A stretch of 64,000 nt of DNA from Deltaproteobacteria bacterium (GCA_018266075.1 JAFEBB010000020.1:44858-108857); one strand, 5' to 3'; counted from the first letter of the stretch, positions 1 to 9,271 are shown. The notes: a model not told the origin generated them from the letters alone. Made by a program: numbers and translations.

Positions 1-2
1 AC

Positions 3-1316
3 CTTCGCCAGGGCGTGAAGTTCCACGACGGCGCGCCGTTCACCGCGAAGGATGTCGTCGCCACGTTCGACAAGCTGATGAACCCCAAGGTGAACGCCCA
101 GTCCATGCGCGCGCTCGTGGAAGGGCTCACCAGCTGGAAGGCGCTCGACCCGTACACCGTGGAGTTCAAGTTCAAGGAGCCGTTCTACCTGGCGCTCCGG
201 CAGCTCGCGGCGAGCGTGCCCATCATGCCCGCCTCGATCGAGAAGCTCTCGGCCGAGGAGTTCAACACCCAGGCGCCCATCAACCGGGCGCCGAATGGGA
301 CGGGGCCGTGGCGCTTCGAGAAGTGGACCACCGGCCAGGAGATCGCCTTCGTCCGCAACGACGCCTACTGGGACGACACCCGCAAGCCGCACCTCGACAA
401 GCTCGTCTTCCGCGTGGTGGGCGACGTGGACGCCGCGTACGAGCAGATGGCCGCGGGCGAGCTCGACGTGCTCCCCAACATCCAGGCCAAGCAGTGGGTG
501 CGCATGGGCGATGACCCGCGCGTGGTGGCCAACTACCGGCGCTTCCGCTACTTCAACAACAACTACGGCTTCCTCGCCTGGAACGAGAAGCGGCCGGTCT
601 TCGCCGACAAGCGCGTGCGCCTCGCGCTGGCCGAGCTCTTCGATCAAGACAGCTTCAACGAGAACCTCGCCTACGGCCTGGAGCTGCGCACCGAGTGCAT
701 CTTCTTCGAGGCCTCGCCGGCCTGCGATCCGGAGATGAAACCGATCCGTTATGATCCCGAAGACGCCAAGAAGCAGCTCGTGGCCGCCGGCTGGGCGGAT
801 CACGACGGCGACGGCATCCTCGACAAGGACGGCGAGCCCTTCCGGTTCCGGCTCATGGTGCCGCCGGGCAACGAGAAGCTCGTGGCCATGGCCACCGTGC
901 TGCAGCAGGCCTACCAGGCCGTGGGCATCGACATGCAGATCGAGAAGCCCGAGTGGACGGTGATGCTCAAGCGCATGCACGAGCACGACTTCGACGCGGC
1001 GACCATGCTCTGGGGCCTCAACGACGTGGAGGGCGACCCGTACCAGGTGTGGCACTCCAGCCAGGCCAAGGGCGGCTCCAACTGGGTGAGCTTCGACGAC
1101 CCCGCGGCCGACAAGCTCATCGAGCAAGGCCGCCGCGAGTTCGACCCGACCAAGCGCAACCTCATCTGGCGCGCGCTCGGCCGCGAGATCCACGACCAGC
1201 AGCCGTACATGATGCTCACCGTGCGTCCGGAGCTGGAGGCGGTGCGCAAGCCGTTTCGCGGGATGAAGCCCTCGCTCGCGTACTACGACTTCTCCACCTG
1301 GTGGCTGGACCAGTAG
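3..1316 (+). CDS. Peptide ABC transporter substrate-binding protein (5' end outside window)
   Basis: This is the C-terminal 437 residues or so of a family 5 extracellular solute-binding protein (DppA/OppA/NikA type), which captures peptides or similar ligands in the periplasm for an ABC importer. The open frame enters from the left edge. The codons before the first in-frame GTG read LRQGVKFHDG, the standard internal motif of this family, so the true start lies upstream. Further family features are the TAKDVVATFDKL stretch, the NGTGPWRFEKW segment and a DHDGDGILDKDGEPF loop typical of the C-terminal lobe. It ends at TAG, 6 bp before the acetyltransferase, so the two may share a transcript. The ligand cannot be deduced. 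Confidence 0.93.
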   Translation, partial: LRQGVKFHDGAPFTAKDVVATFDKLMNPKVNAQSMRALVEGLTSWKALDPYTVEFKFKEPFYLALRQLAASVPIMPASIEKLSAEEFNTQAPINRAPNGTGPWRFEKWTTGQEIAFVRNDAYWDDTRKPHLDKLVFRVVGDVDAAYEQMAAGELDVLPNIQAKQWVRMGDDPRVVANYRRFRYFNNNYGFLAWNEKRPVFADKRVRLALAELFDQDSFNENLAYGLELRTECIFFEASPACDPEMKPIRYDPEDAKKQLVAAGWADHDGDGILDKDGEPFRFRLMVPPGNEKLVAMATVLQQAYQAVGIDMQIEKPEWTVMLKRMHEHDFDAATMLWGLNDVEGDPYQVWHSSQAKGGSNWVSFDDPAADKLIEQGRREFDPTKRNLIWRALGREIHDQQPYMMLTVRPELEAVRKPFRGMKPSLAYYDFSTWWLDQ

Positions 1317-1322
1317 CCCATC

Positions 1323-1829
1323 ATGCGCGAGCTCGAGACCGATCGGCTGCTCCTGCGGCCGCTGACGCCCGACGACCTCCCCTGGATCGCCGAGCTCTAC
1401 GCCGACCCCGAGATCGGCCGGTGGCTGGGCGGCACGCGCACGCGCGCCCAGGCCGCCGAGAGCCTCGACCGCATGTGGAACCTGTTCCGCGAGCAGGGCT
1501 TCGGGCTCATGGCCGCGGTGGAGAAGCTCACCGGGCAGTGCATCGGCCGGTGCGGCTACCTCGTGCAGAGCGTCGAGGGCCGCCAGGAGCTGGAGCTGGC
1601 GTGGGCGATCGCGCGCGAGCGGTGGGGGCGCGGCTTTGCGACGGAGGCCGCGGCGGCGTTGCGCGACCACGCGTTCGGCGCGATGGGGCGAGAGCGGGTG
1701 ATCTCGCTGGTGCGCCCCGAGAACGTTGCGTCGGCCGCGGTGGCGAAGAAGATCGGCATGCAGGTGGAAGGCGAGGTGCCCTTCCGCGGCGACGTGGTGG
1801 ATCTCTGGGCGCTCGCGAAACCTTCCTGA
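1323..1829 (+). CDS. GNAT family N-acetyltransferase (RimJ/RimL-like)
   Basis: A 168-residue acetyltransferase of the GNAT fold, closest in pattern to the RimJ/RimL branch that acetylates protein N-termini or small molecules with acetyl-CoA. It opens with the typical METDRLLLRPLTPDDLP-like beta strand (here LETDRLLLRPL). It carries the acetyl-CoA binding motif RERWGRGFATEAAAAL at about residues 98-113, and ends with the usual RVISLVRPENVASAAVAKKIGM segment. The length is normal. It begins 6 bp after the upstream stop, which suggests co-transcription, although that gene's function does not point to a substrate. Confidence 0.88.
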   Translation: MRELETDRLLLRPLTPDDLPWIAELYADPEIGRWLGGTRTRAQAAESLDRMWNLFREQGFGLMAAVEKLTGQCIGRCGYLVQSVEGRQELELAWAIARERWGRGFATEAAAALRDHAFGAMGRERVISLVRPENVASAAVAKKIGMQVEGEVPFRGDVVDLWALAKPS

Positions 1830-1898
1830 TCCCCGCGAATCTCCTTGCCAGCCGCGGCCCACCGCAATTAGCTGCGGGCCGTTCACAGGGAGACCCTC

Positions 1899-2786
1899 AT
1901 GCGAATCTTGAAGGCAGTTCTTGGAAGCGCCGTGATGTTCCTCGCCGCGTCGGCCCTCGCCGCGGGTGCTCCTCCGCCCGCTCACCCGACCGGTGCGCCC
2001 GCTGGAGGCCACGTTGGCCCGGTGAACGCCAAGCCTCCTCCGGCAGGCGCCCCGAAGGGCAACGCCGGTGGCGCGGGAAAGGCCGAGGTGACCTGGTGGG
2101 GCCACGCCGCGTTCATCGTGAAGAGCCCGGGCGGCGCCATCATCGCCATCGATCCCTGGCTGCAGAATCCGCGCGCTCCGCAGGGCGCCCCGCAGCCGGA
2201 CGCGCTCGACGCCATCCTCGTCACCCACGCGCACTCCGACCACGTGGGCAACACGCTCGACCTCGCGACGAAGACGCAGGCAACGGTCGTCGGCTCGTAC
2301 GAGCTCATCGCGCAGCTGGGCGTGGCCAAGGGCAACGGCCTCAACGCCGGCGGCTCCATGCGCATCAAGGACGTGACCATCACGGCCGTGCCCGCGGTGC
2401 ACTCGAGCGGCTACGTGGCCAACCCGGCGGACCAGACCGCGAAGCCCGTCTACGGCGGCGCGCCGCTGGGCTACATCATCGCCATCGACCACGGCACGAC
2501 CCTCTACCACGCGGGCGACACCGACTACTTCGCGGGCATGAGCTACATCGCCGAGCGCTTCAAGCCCACCGTGGCCATGCTGCCCATCGGCGGCCAGTAC
2601 ACCATGGACCCCATGGGCGCCGCGTACGCCGCCAAGGCCCTCAAGGTGAAGACCGTGGTGCCCATGCACTTCGGCACCTTCCCTGCGCTCTCGGGCACCC
2701 CGGCCGATCTGACCGCGGCCATCAAGACCGTGCACGCCACCTCGAAGGTCGAGGAGCTCCAGCCCGGCGTGGCCACCTGGCTGTAG
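1899..2786 (+). CDS. Exported metal-dependent hydrolase (metallo-beta-lactamase fold, UPF0173/UlaG-like)
   Basis: A 295-residue protein with a signal peptide (residues 1-22, ending in LAAGA) and a Pro/Gly/Ala-rich linker to about residue 60. The domain that follows is of the metallo-beta-lactamase fold. The metal-binding motif HAHSDH is at residues 110-115, and WWGHAAFIVKSPGG is the family's first strand. GDTDYFAGMSYIAE and VVPMHFGTFP supply the remaining metal ligands. The family includes cytoplasmic UPF0173 hydrolases and the UlaG lactonase, so an exported copy is less common. An AGGGAG ribosome-binding site precedes ATG. The substrate is unknown. Confidence 0.88.
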   Translation: MRILKAVLGSAVMFLAASALAAGAPPPAHPTGAPAGGHVGPVNAKPPPAGAPKGNAGGAGKAEVTWWGHAAFIVKSPGGAIIAIDPWLQNPRAPQGAPQPDALDAILVTHAHSDHVGNTLDLATKTQATVVGSYELIAQLGVAKGNGLNAGGSMRIKDVTITAVPAVHSSGYVANPADQTAKPVYGGAPLGYIIAIDHGTTLYHAGDTDYFAGMSYIAERFKPTVAMLPIGGQYTMDPMGAAYAAKALKVKTVVPMHFGTFPALSGTPADLTAAIKTVHATSKVEELQPGVATWL

Positions 2787-2810
2787 TATTTAGTTAAAGA
2801 GTAGCTCCGG

Positions 2811-2839
2811 AGGCCCGCCTGCGAGAGCAGCGCGGGCCT
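2811..2839 (+). terminator. Possible hairpin terminator after the exported hydrolase
   Basis: AGGCCCGC (2811-2818) pairs perfectly with GCGGGCCT (2832-2839) around a 13-nt loop. It sits 25 bp after the hydrolase stop and 28 bp before the next start. There is no T-run, only TCGCGTCTTC, so this may be a weak or Rho-assisted terminator, or a structured leader for the next lipoprotein. Confidence 0.5.
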
Positions 2840-2867
2840 TCGCGTCTTCGGGGTATGCTCGCCGCGC

Positions 2868-3587
2868 ATGCGACGCGCCATGCTCACTGCGCTGCTCCTC
2901 GCGGGCTGCGGCTCGGGTCCGCAGGCGCCGCCGCCGTTCGAGGGCTGCGATCAGGGTGCAGCCCAGCACGTCTCGAGCCTGCTCGAGGCCAACCAGGGCC
3001 GCTGCACTGTCGACACCGATTGCACCACGGTCATCGTGGCGCTCTCGTGTCTCAACGAGGGCGAGCAGCCGGTGCTCGCGGCGGATCAGGCGGCGGTCGA
3101 GGACCAGCTCGCGCAGCTCGACAAGCAGTTCTGCACCGGCAGCAGTTGCAGCTCCACGACGGGCGGCGGCTTCGGCGAGACGGCGGTGTGCAGCTTCGGC
3201 ACGTGCCAGTTCGGCGAGCCCGACTCCGGCTTGCAAGATCCGCCGGGCTTCGGCGGCTACTTCCACGAGCTTGGAATTCCCCAGGCGCTCAACCTCGCGC
3301 TCACGCCCACCGGAACGTACTCGGCCACGCTCTACGGCTGCACCACGCAGTCGGCCTTCGGCGGCACGTGGTTCTCCAACGGCGACGACGGCGGCTTGCT
3401 CACCTTCGAGCACGGCCTGGACACCACGCTGGTCGGAGTTGGCGATGGTGGCGTGCTCTTCACGAGCGGCCCGCTCTTCTTCGACGACGGCGGGCCGGAC
3501 GCGCTCGCGCCCGGCGCCGTCTGCGCGGTCTGCGACGGCGGCGCGCCGGTGGCGCTCGTGCCGTGCGATCACCCGTTTGGATTCTGA
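2868..3587 (+). CDS. Hypothetical lipoprotein
   Basis: A 239-residue protein of unknown function. The N-terminus MRRAMLTALLLAGC is a short type II signal with a clear lipobox, so the mature protein should be lipidated at Cys14. The mature part is rich in Cys and Gly. It has a region with paired cysteines (about residues 30-110), a PPGFGGYFHELGIP segment, and a Gly/Asp-rich C-terminus ending in CAVCDGGAPVALVPCDHPFGF. Several cysteines suggest disulfides in the periplasm. The stop is 1 bp from the convergent stop of the DUF2135 gene. Confidence 0.72.
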   Translation: MRRAMLTALLLAGCGSGPQAPPPFEGCDQGAAQHVSSLLEANQGRCTVDTDCTTVIVALSCLNEGEQPVLAADQAAVEDQLAQLDKQFCTGSSCSSTTGGGFGETAVCSFGTCQFGEPDSGLQDPPGFGGYFHELGIPQALNLALTPTGTYSATLYGCTTQSAFGGTWFSNGDDGGLLTFEHGLDTTLVGVGDGGVLFTSGPLFFDDGGPDALAPGAVCAVCDGGAPVALVPCDHPFGF

Positions 3588-3588
3588 G

Positions 3589-4302
3589 TCAGCGCGGCGG
3601 CGAGTCGACGCGGAAGCTGCCCACGTCGATGTTCTCGTCTTCGCGCGTGAACGAGACGCGGAAGCGATGGCGCCGCTCCGCTGGCGTGAAGGGATGCACC
3701 ACCGCGAGCACCTCGGCGTGCGTCTGCGCGGCGCTGCCCACGTCGTACGCGGCGACTGCGACCTCGTAGACGCCCGCGGTCGCGTGATCCTGCGCGAAGA
3801 TCTCCGGACCGAAGCCGTCGGTGTCATCGACCTCGAGCGCGCCGCCAGCAGCCGTGTGTCGATTGCCGTAGTCGCACTCCTCGCCGGAGGGATCGGTCAC
3901 GTGCAGATCGAGGTCGGTGCCCGCGGTGTCCCAGGTGAGGAGCACCACCACGTCGGGCGCGGGCACAGCAGCGTAGAGCGTGACCGCGTCGCGGCCGACG
4001 CCCGCCTCGTTGCGAGCGCTCACCTCGAGCGTCACCTCGCCCGGCGGCAAGAGCAGCTTGGCCTCGAAGCGACCGCCGCTCACGTTCACGGGCACGTCCA
4101 GGCCGGCCATGCTCACGTGCGCGACCGTGACGTGCTTGTCGCTCACCGTGCCCTGGATGGTCGCGAGGCGCTGCCGCGTCCAGCCGGGCCGCGGCGAGAG
4201 CAGGCGCACCTTCGGCGGCGCCTCGACGACGGGCTTGTGCGCCGGTCCGGATTGGGTCGGCGCGGCGTGCAGCGCGAGGAGCAGGGCGAGCGCGGCGATC
4301 AC
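3589..4302 (-). CDS. DUF2135 (YfaP-like) exported protein
   Basis: A 237-residue exported protein with two parts. After a signal peptide (MIAALALLLALHAAPTQS) comes an Ig-like segment (about residues 30-110: KVRLLSPRPGW, IQGTVSDKHVTVAHVSMAG). A DUF2135 domain follows, with the diagnostic LTWDTAGTDLDLHVTDPSGE, then YGNRHTAAGGALEVDDTDGFGPE, then GVYEVAVAAYD. E. coli YfaP has this domain and lies at the end of the yfa cluster, as here. The start is GTG at 4302, chosen because it forms a GTGA 4-nt overlap with the upstream stop. The frame remains open much further upstream, but that part is antisense to the neighbour. Last gene of a five-gene operon. Confidence 0.85.
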   Translation of the reverse strand: MIAALALLLALHAAPTQSGPAHKPVVEAPPKVRLLSPRPGWTRQRLATIQGTVSDKHVTVAHVSMAGLDVPVNVSGGRFEAKLLLPPGEVTLEVSARNEAGVGRDAVTLYAAVPAPDVVVLLTWDTAGTDLDLHVTDPSGEECDYGNRHTAAGGALEVDDTDGFGPEIFAQDHATAGVYEVAVAAYDVGSAAQTHAEVLAVVHPFTPAERRHRFRVSFTREDENIDVGSFRVDSPPR

Positions 4303-7300
4303 GGCGAGCCCTCCGGTCCGGCCTCGATGTCCAGCTCCGACTGCGCCGAGCGCCCCGAGAGCTCGCCCGCCACAGCCAGCGCCGGCGGCGCCACGTAGTG
4401 CCCCGCGAGCGAGGCGCGCGCGAGGTAGGCCACGGTCGTCGCCGGCCCGTCGCCGGTCACGAGCGCGAGGTGCACGCGATCGCCGAGGAACGCCACGGCC
4501 CCGCCGCGATCCACGAGCTCCGACGCCGGATCGGTTTTGCCCGGCTGCGCCACGGGCGTGAGCCCGGCAGGAAAGCGATCGTCGATCTGCAGCACGTCGT
4601 GCGGCGACGCGCCGGTCACCGTGAGCTCCACCCAGACCTCCGCGCCGCGCGCGACCTTGCCCTCGAGCGGCACGCGCTCCACGCGATCGCCCGTTCGCTT
4701 CACGCGGAAGAGCTTGCGCTCCACGCGCAGCTCGCCCGCCTGGCCCGCCGGCTCCGCGCGCGCGCGCGCCAGCTCGAAGAACACCGGTCCGCCCTGGATC
4801 TTGAGCTGCGCCGGTCCGCCCGAGCCGTAGAGCAGCGCCGAGGTGCCGGGCGTCACGCGCGCCTCTGCGCCCGCGCCCGACGCCTGCAGGTGCACCGTGC
4901 CGGCGCGATCCGGGAGCGCTTTCCCAGCAGCGGCCAGCGCGAGCGGAATGAGCACGCCCGACTCGCCGCGGCCCCACACGGCCTGATCGCGCGCCGAGAT
5001 GAGGTAGCGCAAGCCGGCGGCGATGCGAGGCGAGCTGGGGCGCGCCGTGGCCAATGCAAGCGTCGCCCACGCGGTGTCGCCCAGCGCCTGGATGCTGGCC
5101 GGCGTGCGCGGGTCGCAGCCCTCGTCGCTCCAGCAAGCACGGTTTCCGGCAGCGCCGGCCTTGCGCTCCAGCCGCGCGGCCAGCTCCGCGGCGCGCGCGT
5201 CCTGGTGGTGGTTCGCTGCGAGCAGCGTGAGCGCGGCCAGCGACTCGGGCGCCAGCGCGTCGAGCGCGTTGTCATCGAGCGAGGGCGGCGTGGCGTCGAG
5301 TGCCAGCGCCGCCATCGCGAAGCCCGAACCCTTGAGCGGATCCGACGCGAGCCGTCCACGGACGCGCTCCAGCCACTCCGGCGGCACACCGGCTCCGGCA
5401 TTCTGCGCGCGCGTGAGCAGCCAGAGCGCCAGCGCGGTGCGAGAGCGGTCGTACGGCGCACCTGGGAACGCGCCGAGCTCACCCGTTGGCTCGAGCAGCG
5501 CCACGACCTCCGCCGCCGCGGCCGAGAGCCCCGCGGGATCGGGCCGCAGCGCGGTCGCCGCGACCGCGGTCGAGAGATCCGAGAGCCGCGCGTCGGTCTC
5601 GAGCTTGGGCCGCGCGGGCAGCGTGAGCAGCTCGAACGCGCCCGGGCGCGGCGCGGCGTGGCGGGCGTCGGCGAGCAGTCGCAAGAGCCCCAGCGGTCCG
5701 CTCACCACGCGCAGGCGAAGCGTCCCTTCCTCGCCTTCATCGCCGAGCCGAACGTTCCCCGAGGGCGCCTCGCCGGCCTGCACCGTCACCCACTCTTCGC
5801 CGGAGATGACCGGCACGCGCCCGGAGAGCAGTGCGCGGCCGCCGGTCTCGATCTTGTAGTCGGGGTGCTGCGCATCGAGCGAGAGCGTGGCGTCGAGGCT
5901 TCCCGACGCGGGCACGGCCAGGCTGCGGCCATCGACGAGCGCGGTGGCTGCAGCGCCGGCCGTCGAGAGCCCCACGCGCGCCAGCGCGCGATCGCTGGCG
6001 CGAATGGCCGCGGGCAGATGCGGGATCGCGGCCACGCCGGGCGCCTCGAGCTGCGCCGACGCCGAGAGCAGCGCGGGCAGTCCGCGCGGATCCGGTCCGG
6101 GCAGCGCAGCGAGCACCGTCGCCTCGACCGCGCGCGCGTCGCCGGCCGGCAGCACCAGTCGGGTGGTCCCGGTGCGATCTGTCGGCGGCAGCCGCTCGAG
6201 GTGATCGAGCGTGGCGTGCGGCAGGCGCGCCTGCGTGGTCCCCAATCCCTTCTGCGGCGTGAACGCGGCGGGCCCGAGCAGCGGCGCGTGCGGCCGACCG
6301 GCGCTTGCGGACTGACCGGCACTCCGGAACTCGAGCGAGACATCGGTGCGCCCCTCGGCCGAGGGATCGGGATCGAGGTAGCTCGCCAGCGGCGGCGCGA
6401 GCGAGGGCAGGGCGGCGGCGGCGCGCCAGCTCGCGAGCGGGGCCACGTTGGCCAGCGGCCGCTGCTGCGCGTCGCGCGCGTGCACCACGAGCTCGAGCGT
6501 GTCCGGCCGCGGTCCGGGCTGGAGCTGGGCCTCCAGGTGACCGGTCTCCGCGGCGGTGACGCGCACGGTCCGCGTGGCCGAGTAGCTCTGGCCGTTGAGC
6601 ACCGCGACAGCCGAGAACGTCACGCCGCCGGCGCTGGTGAGCTTCTGGGTGAGCATCGCGCTCGAGCCGTGGATGGCCACCACCTCGCCGTGGACATCGC
6701 TGCCGAGCTCAGTCGTCACCAGCGCGCTGCCCGACTCGAAGGGCGCGAAGAGCAGCACCCGCGCGGTCTCGCCCGGCGCGTAGCTCGGCTTGTCGGGGAC
6801 GAGCGTGAGCTCATCGGGCGTGAACGGAATGTCGCCGCCGTGCGCGCTCGCGAAGAGCACGCCGTCGGCCACGCGCGTCTCGCCGGCGAGCACCTCGAGC
6901 TCTTCGTAGCCGGCCTGCAGCACCGGCACGCCGACGGTCGCGAGTCCGGTCGCGGGAACGTCGACGGAGAACGAGCTCGGCGGCGCCGACGACGCCTCGC
7001 CGCCCGGTCCGAGTCGAACCGCGGTGGCACGCAGCGTGAGCTTAGCGAACGCAGGTCGACCCTCAGCATCGCTCGCGCGCAGGGCGATGAGCGCGCTCTC
7101 GCCCGGCGCGACCACGCGATGCTCCGGCGTCAAGGCGACGTGCACCGGCCCGCGGAGCTTGGTCAGCGTCGCCTCGCACGGCGCGCGATGTCCCCATCCA
7201 TCGACGGCAGCGGCAGAGAGCGTGAAGCGCGCGTCGGGGCCATCGGGCAGCTCGACGTCGAACTTCGAGGTGCCGTCGGGCTCACCGGTGGCTTCGCCTT

Positions 7301-8555
7301 CGTCGACGACCTCCGTGATCGGCGGGCCGTCGCCCGATGCCTCGAGCGGCGTTCGCAGGAGCCGCCACTCGATGTGTGCGGCCACCGGCCCGCCCGCACC
7401 GTCGCGCGCGTGCACGATCGCCGTAGCGTGATCGCCTGCGAGCTGCAGCGACGCGGCCGCCGTGAGATCCGGCACCGGCGGATCGCGAATCCACACCTCA
7501 CCCGCAGCCGCGCGACCCTCCACGTCGACGACGAGATGGCCCAGGCCCGGCGCGGATTCTTCGGGGAGCGGCAGCTCGCCGGAGAAGACGCCCTCCACAT
7601 CCTGTCGCGCGAGCCCCGTGGCCACGACGGTTCCGCGGCCGTCCTCGAGGGAAACGGTGAGATCGCGTGCGCTCGACGGCGGCGGCCGCTCCGCGCCCAC
7701 GAAGCGCAGCACCTCACCGGGACGCGCTTCACCGCGCGTCGGCGCCACCCACACGCGCGAGCCCTTGGCGCGACCCGGAACCGAGGGGAGCTCGAGCACC
7801 GCCCAGTCGTTGTCCGCGTGGGCGAGCGCGCGCGTCGCACGCGCGGCGGGCTTGAGCTGCAAAGCGCCCTGCGCCGTGGTCGTGCCCTTCGCGGGCGCCG
7901 CGCCGGGTCCGCTCAGCATGACCTGCACGCCGCCGCGACCTTCGCCGGTGCGCGCGTCGGCCGCGAAGAGCCAGAGCTGCGAGGACGAGTGCCGCACCGC
8001 GAGCGCGAGCTTCGACACCAGCGCCACCGCGTAGCCCGCCTGCGCGCCCGCGACGCCCTCCACGAGGTACACGCCCGACGGCAGCGGCCCGAGATCCACA
8101 TCGCAGTAGTGGTGCGCCTCGGCGCCGCCGCAAGGCATGATCCAGCGACGCAAGAGCGGCTCGCCGCGAAGGAAGGGCAGCTCGCGCGGCGCGTCGACGA
8201 GGTCGCCCGGCGCGAGCAGCTTCAGCGCGGACTGGGCGGCGTCGGTGAGCAGCGATTCGACTTCGGTGTGCAGGCTCTGTCGCAGGCCCGCAGCTCCACG
8301 CGCGAGCACGGCCGGCGGACTCGCCGCGCGCGCGGCATTGGCCGGAGGCGCCGCGGAGACCGCCGACACGTCGTCGGCGCCGGAGAGGAAGCGCTCCGGA
8401 TCCTTGAGCTGGTAGAGCCGCACATCGAGCGTGGTCGCGCCTTCGAGCTCGGCGCGCACCACGGCGCCCGGCGCGTCGGGCAGGAACGCGCGGTCCACCG
8501 AGAGGAAGACCTTGGGCTGCGCGGTGAGCGCGAGCGCGAGCAGCGGCGCGATCAT
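4299..8555 (-). CDS. Alpha-2-macroglobulin family protein (YfaS-like)
   Basis: A 1418-residue secreted or periplasmic macroglobulin. It starts with a signal peptide (MIAPLLALALTAQ) and continues as many beta-rich MG domains. The C-terminal MG10-type module is recognisable by DDRFPAGLTPV, VHLALVTGDGPATTVAYLARAS, then GHYVAPPALAVAGELSGRSAQ. Bacterial macroglobulins are thought to trap proteases or protect the envelope. No CxEQ thioester motif is present anywhere, and the expected all-helical region (about residues 1000-1250) has only CWSDEGC. This fits the YfaS branch, which lacks the thioester. ATG at 8555 overlaps the preceding stop by 4 nt, and its own stop overlaps the DUF2135 start by 4 nt. 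Confidence 0.88.
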   Translation of the reverse strand: MIAPLLALALTAQPKVFLSVDRAFLPDAPGAVVRAELEGATTLDVRLYQLKDPERFLSGADDVSAVSAAPPANAARAASPPAVLARGAAGLRQSLHTEVESLLTDAAQSALKLLAPGDLVDAPRELPFLRGEPLLRRWIMPCGGAEAHHYCDVDLGPLPSGVYLVEGVAGAQAGYAVALVSKLALAVRHSSSQLWLFAADARTGEGRGGVQVMLSGPGAAPAKGTTTAQGALQLKPAARATRALAHADNDWAVLELPSVPGRAKGSRVWVAPTRGEARPGEVLRFVGAERPPPSSARDLTVSLEDGRGTVVATGLARQDVEGVFSGELPLPEESAPGLGHLVVDVEGRAAAGEVWIRDPPVPDLTAAASLQLAGDHATAIVHARDGAGGPVAAHIEWRLLRTPLEASGDGPPITEVVDEGEATGEPDGTSKFDVELPDGPDARFTLSAAAVDGWGHRAPCEATLTKLRGPVHVALTPEHRVVAPGESALIALRASDAEGRPAFAKLTLRATAVRLGPGGEASSAPPSSFSVDVPATGLATVGVPVLQAGYEELEVLAGETRVADGVLFASAHGGDIPFTPDELTLVPDKPSYAPGETARVLLFAPFESGSALVTTELGSDVHGEVVAIHGSSAMLTQKLTSAGGVTFSAVAVLNGQSYSATRTVRVTAAETGHLEAQLQPGPRPDTLELVVHARDAQQRPLANVAPLASWRAAAALPSLAPPLASYLDPDPSAEGRTDVSLEFRSAGQSASAGRPHAPLLGPAAFTPQKGLGTTQARLPHATLDHLERLPPTDRTGTTRLVLPAGDARAVEATVLAALPGPDPRGLPALLSASAQLEAPGVAAIPHLPAAIRASDRALARVGLSTAGAAATALVDGRSLAVPASGSLDATLSLDAQHPDYKIETGGRALLSGRVPVISGEEWVTVQAGEAPSGNVRLGDEGEEGTLRLRVVSGPLGLLRLLADARHAAPRPGAFELLTLPARPKLETDARLSDLSTAVAATALRPDPAGLSAAAAEVVALLEPTGELGAFPGAPYDRSRTALALWLLTRAQNAGAGVPPEWLERVRGRLASDPLKGSGFAMAALALDATPPSLDDNALDALAPESLAALTLLAANHHQDARAAELAARLERKAGAAGNRACWSDEGCDPRTPASIQALGDTAWATLALATARPSSPRIAAGLRYLISARDQAVWGRGESGVLIPLALAAAGKALPDRAGTVHLQASGAGAEARVTPGTSALLYGSGGPAQLKIQGGPVFFELARARAEPAGQAGELRVERKLFRVKRTGDRVERVPLEGKVARGAEVWVELTVTGASPHDVLQIDDRFPAGLTPVAQPGKTDPASELVDRGGAVAFLGDRVHLALVTGDGPATTVAYLARASLAGHYVAPPALAVAGELSGRSAQSELDIEAGPEGSP

Positions 8556-9271
8556 GGGGCCGCCCCTGGCCCGACGATGCGCCAGCGGAAGTAGCCCTGG
8601 AACGCCGGGTTCGCCGCGTCGGGGCGCCAGGTGGGATCCGGGTGCTGGCGGAGCGCGTCGAGGGTGGTGACGCGCACTTCGCCCGCGTCATGCTCGCGCG
8701 GACCGGTGTGGTACACGACCCGCCCGTTGCCCAGATAGATCATCGCGTGCGACACGCCGCGGCCGAGCTCGCCATAGAGCAGCACGTCGCCGCGCGCCGG
8801 CGATTCGTTTGAACGCAAAGGACGTGCGCTCCCGCGAACGAGCCGCTCGGCCGTGGCGCTCGCGGCGAAGTCGCGCTCCACGTGCGTCGGGTCGAAAGGG
8901 CCTGCGCCGATCCGGAACATTCGCTCGCCGAGGATCGGCACCGGCGTGTGGAAGCGCTCGATGTCCGCCGAAGCGCCAGGCAACGGCGGCGAGCTGCGCA
9001 GCCAGGTCGCGTCGTGGCGGGCGAGGGCCGCGCGATAGGCGAAGCGAAGCAGGCCCGCGCAGTCGTGTTGCGCCGTGTCCCAGCGTGGATCCGGCGCCTG
9101 AGCTTGCGCCTCGGCGACGAGCGCGAACCACTCCAGGAACGCGGCGCGATCCGCGTGCGTCACCAGCTCGGCTGCGTCGGGATAGCCGTCGCCATCGCGA
9201 TCGGCCACGTCCAGCGCGGTCGGCGCAGGCGCAAGCAACGCGAGGCCAAGGAGCGCGCAGAGCCACTTCAT
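8552..9271 (-). CDS. DUF1175 (YfaT-like) exported protein, NlpC/P60-like features
   Basis: A 239-residue exported protein (signal MKWLCALLGLALLAPAPTA) matching DUF1175/YfaT. A Ca-loop-like DRDGDGYPD motif follows the signal. The next motif is HDCAGLLRFAYRAAL, with Cys71, and later GVSHAMIYLGNGRVVYHTG with His175 and His188. The Cys motif and the downstream His motif look like the catalytic layout of NlpC/P60 peptidases (DCSGLV... then H...). A cysteine peptidase or amidase role is therefore plausible but inferred. ATG at 9271 overlaps the upstream stop by 4 nt; its stop overlaps the macroglobulin ATG by 4 nt. Confidence 0.82.
   Translation of the reverse strand: MKWLCALLGLALLAPAPTALDVADRDGDGYPDAAELVTHADRAAFLEWFALVAEAQAQAPDPRWDTAQHDCAGLLRFAYRAALARHDATWLRSSPPLPGASADIERFHTPVPILGERMFRIGAGPFDPTHVERDFAASATAERLVRGSARPLRSNESPARGDVLLYGELGRGVSHAMIYLGNGRVVYHTGPREHDAGEVRVTTLDALRQHPDPTWRPDAANPAFQGYFRWRIVGPGAAP

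Noticed and set aside
4299..8555. Thioester-type macroglobulin
   Set aside because: No CxEQ motif could be found; classed with the YfaS branch instead.
4398..8594. Very long open frame (about 1398 codons) on the plus strand opposite the macroglobulin gene
   Set aside because: Arg/Ala/Gly/His-rich composition with no recognisable domain. It is the mirror of the high third-position G/C of the real gene.
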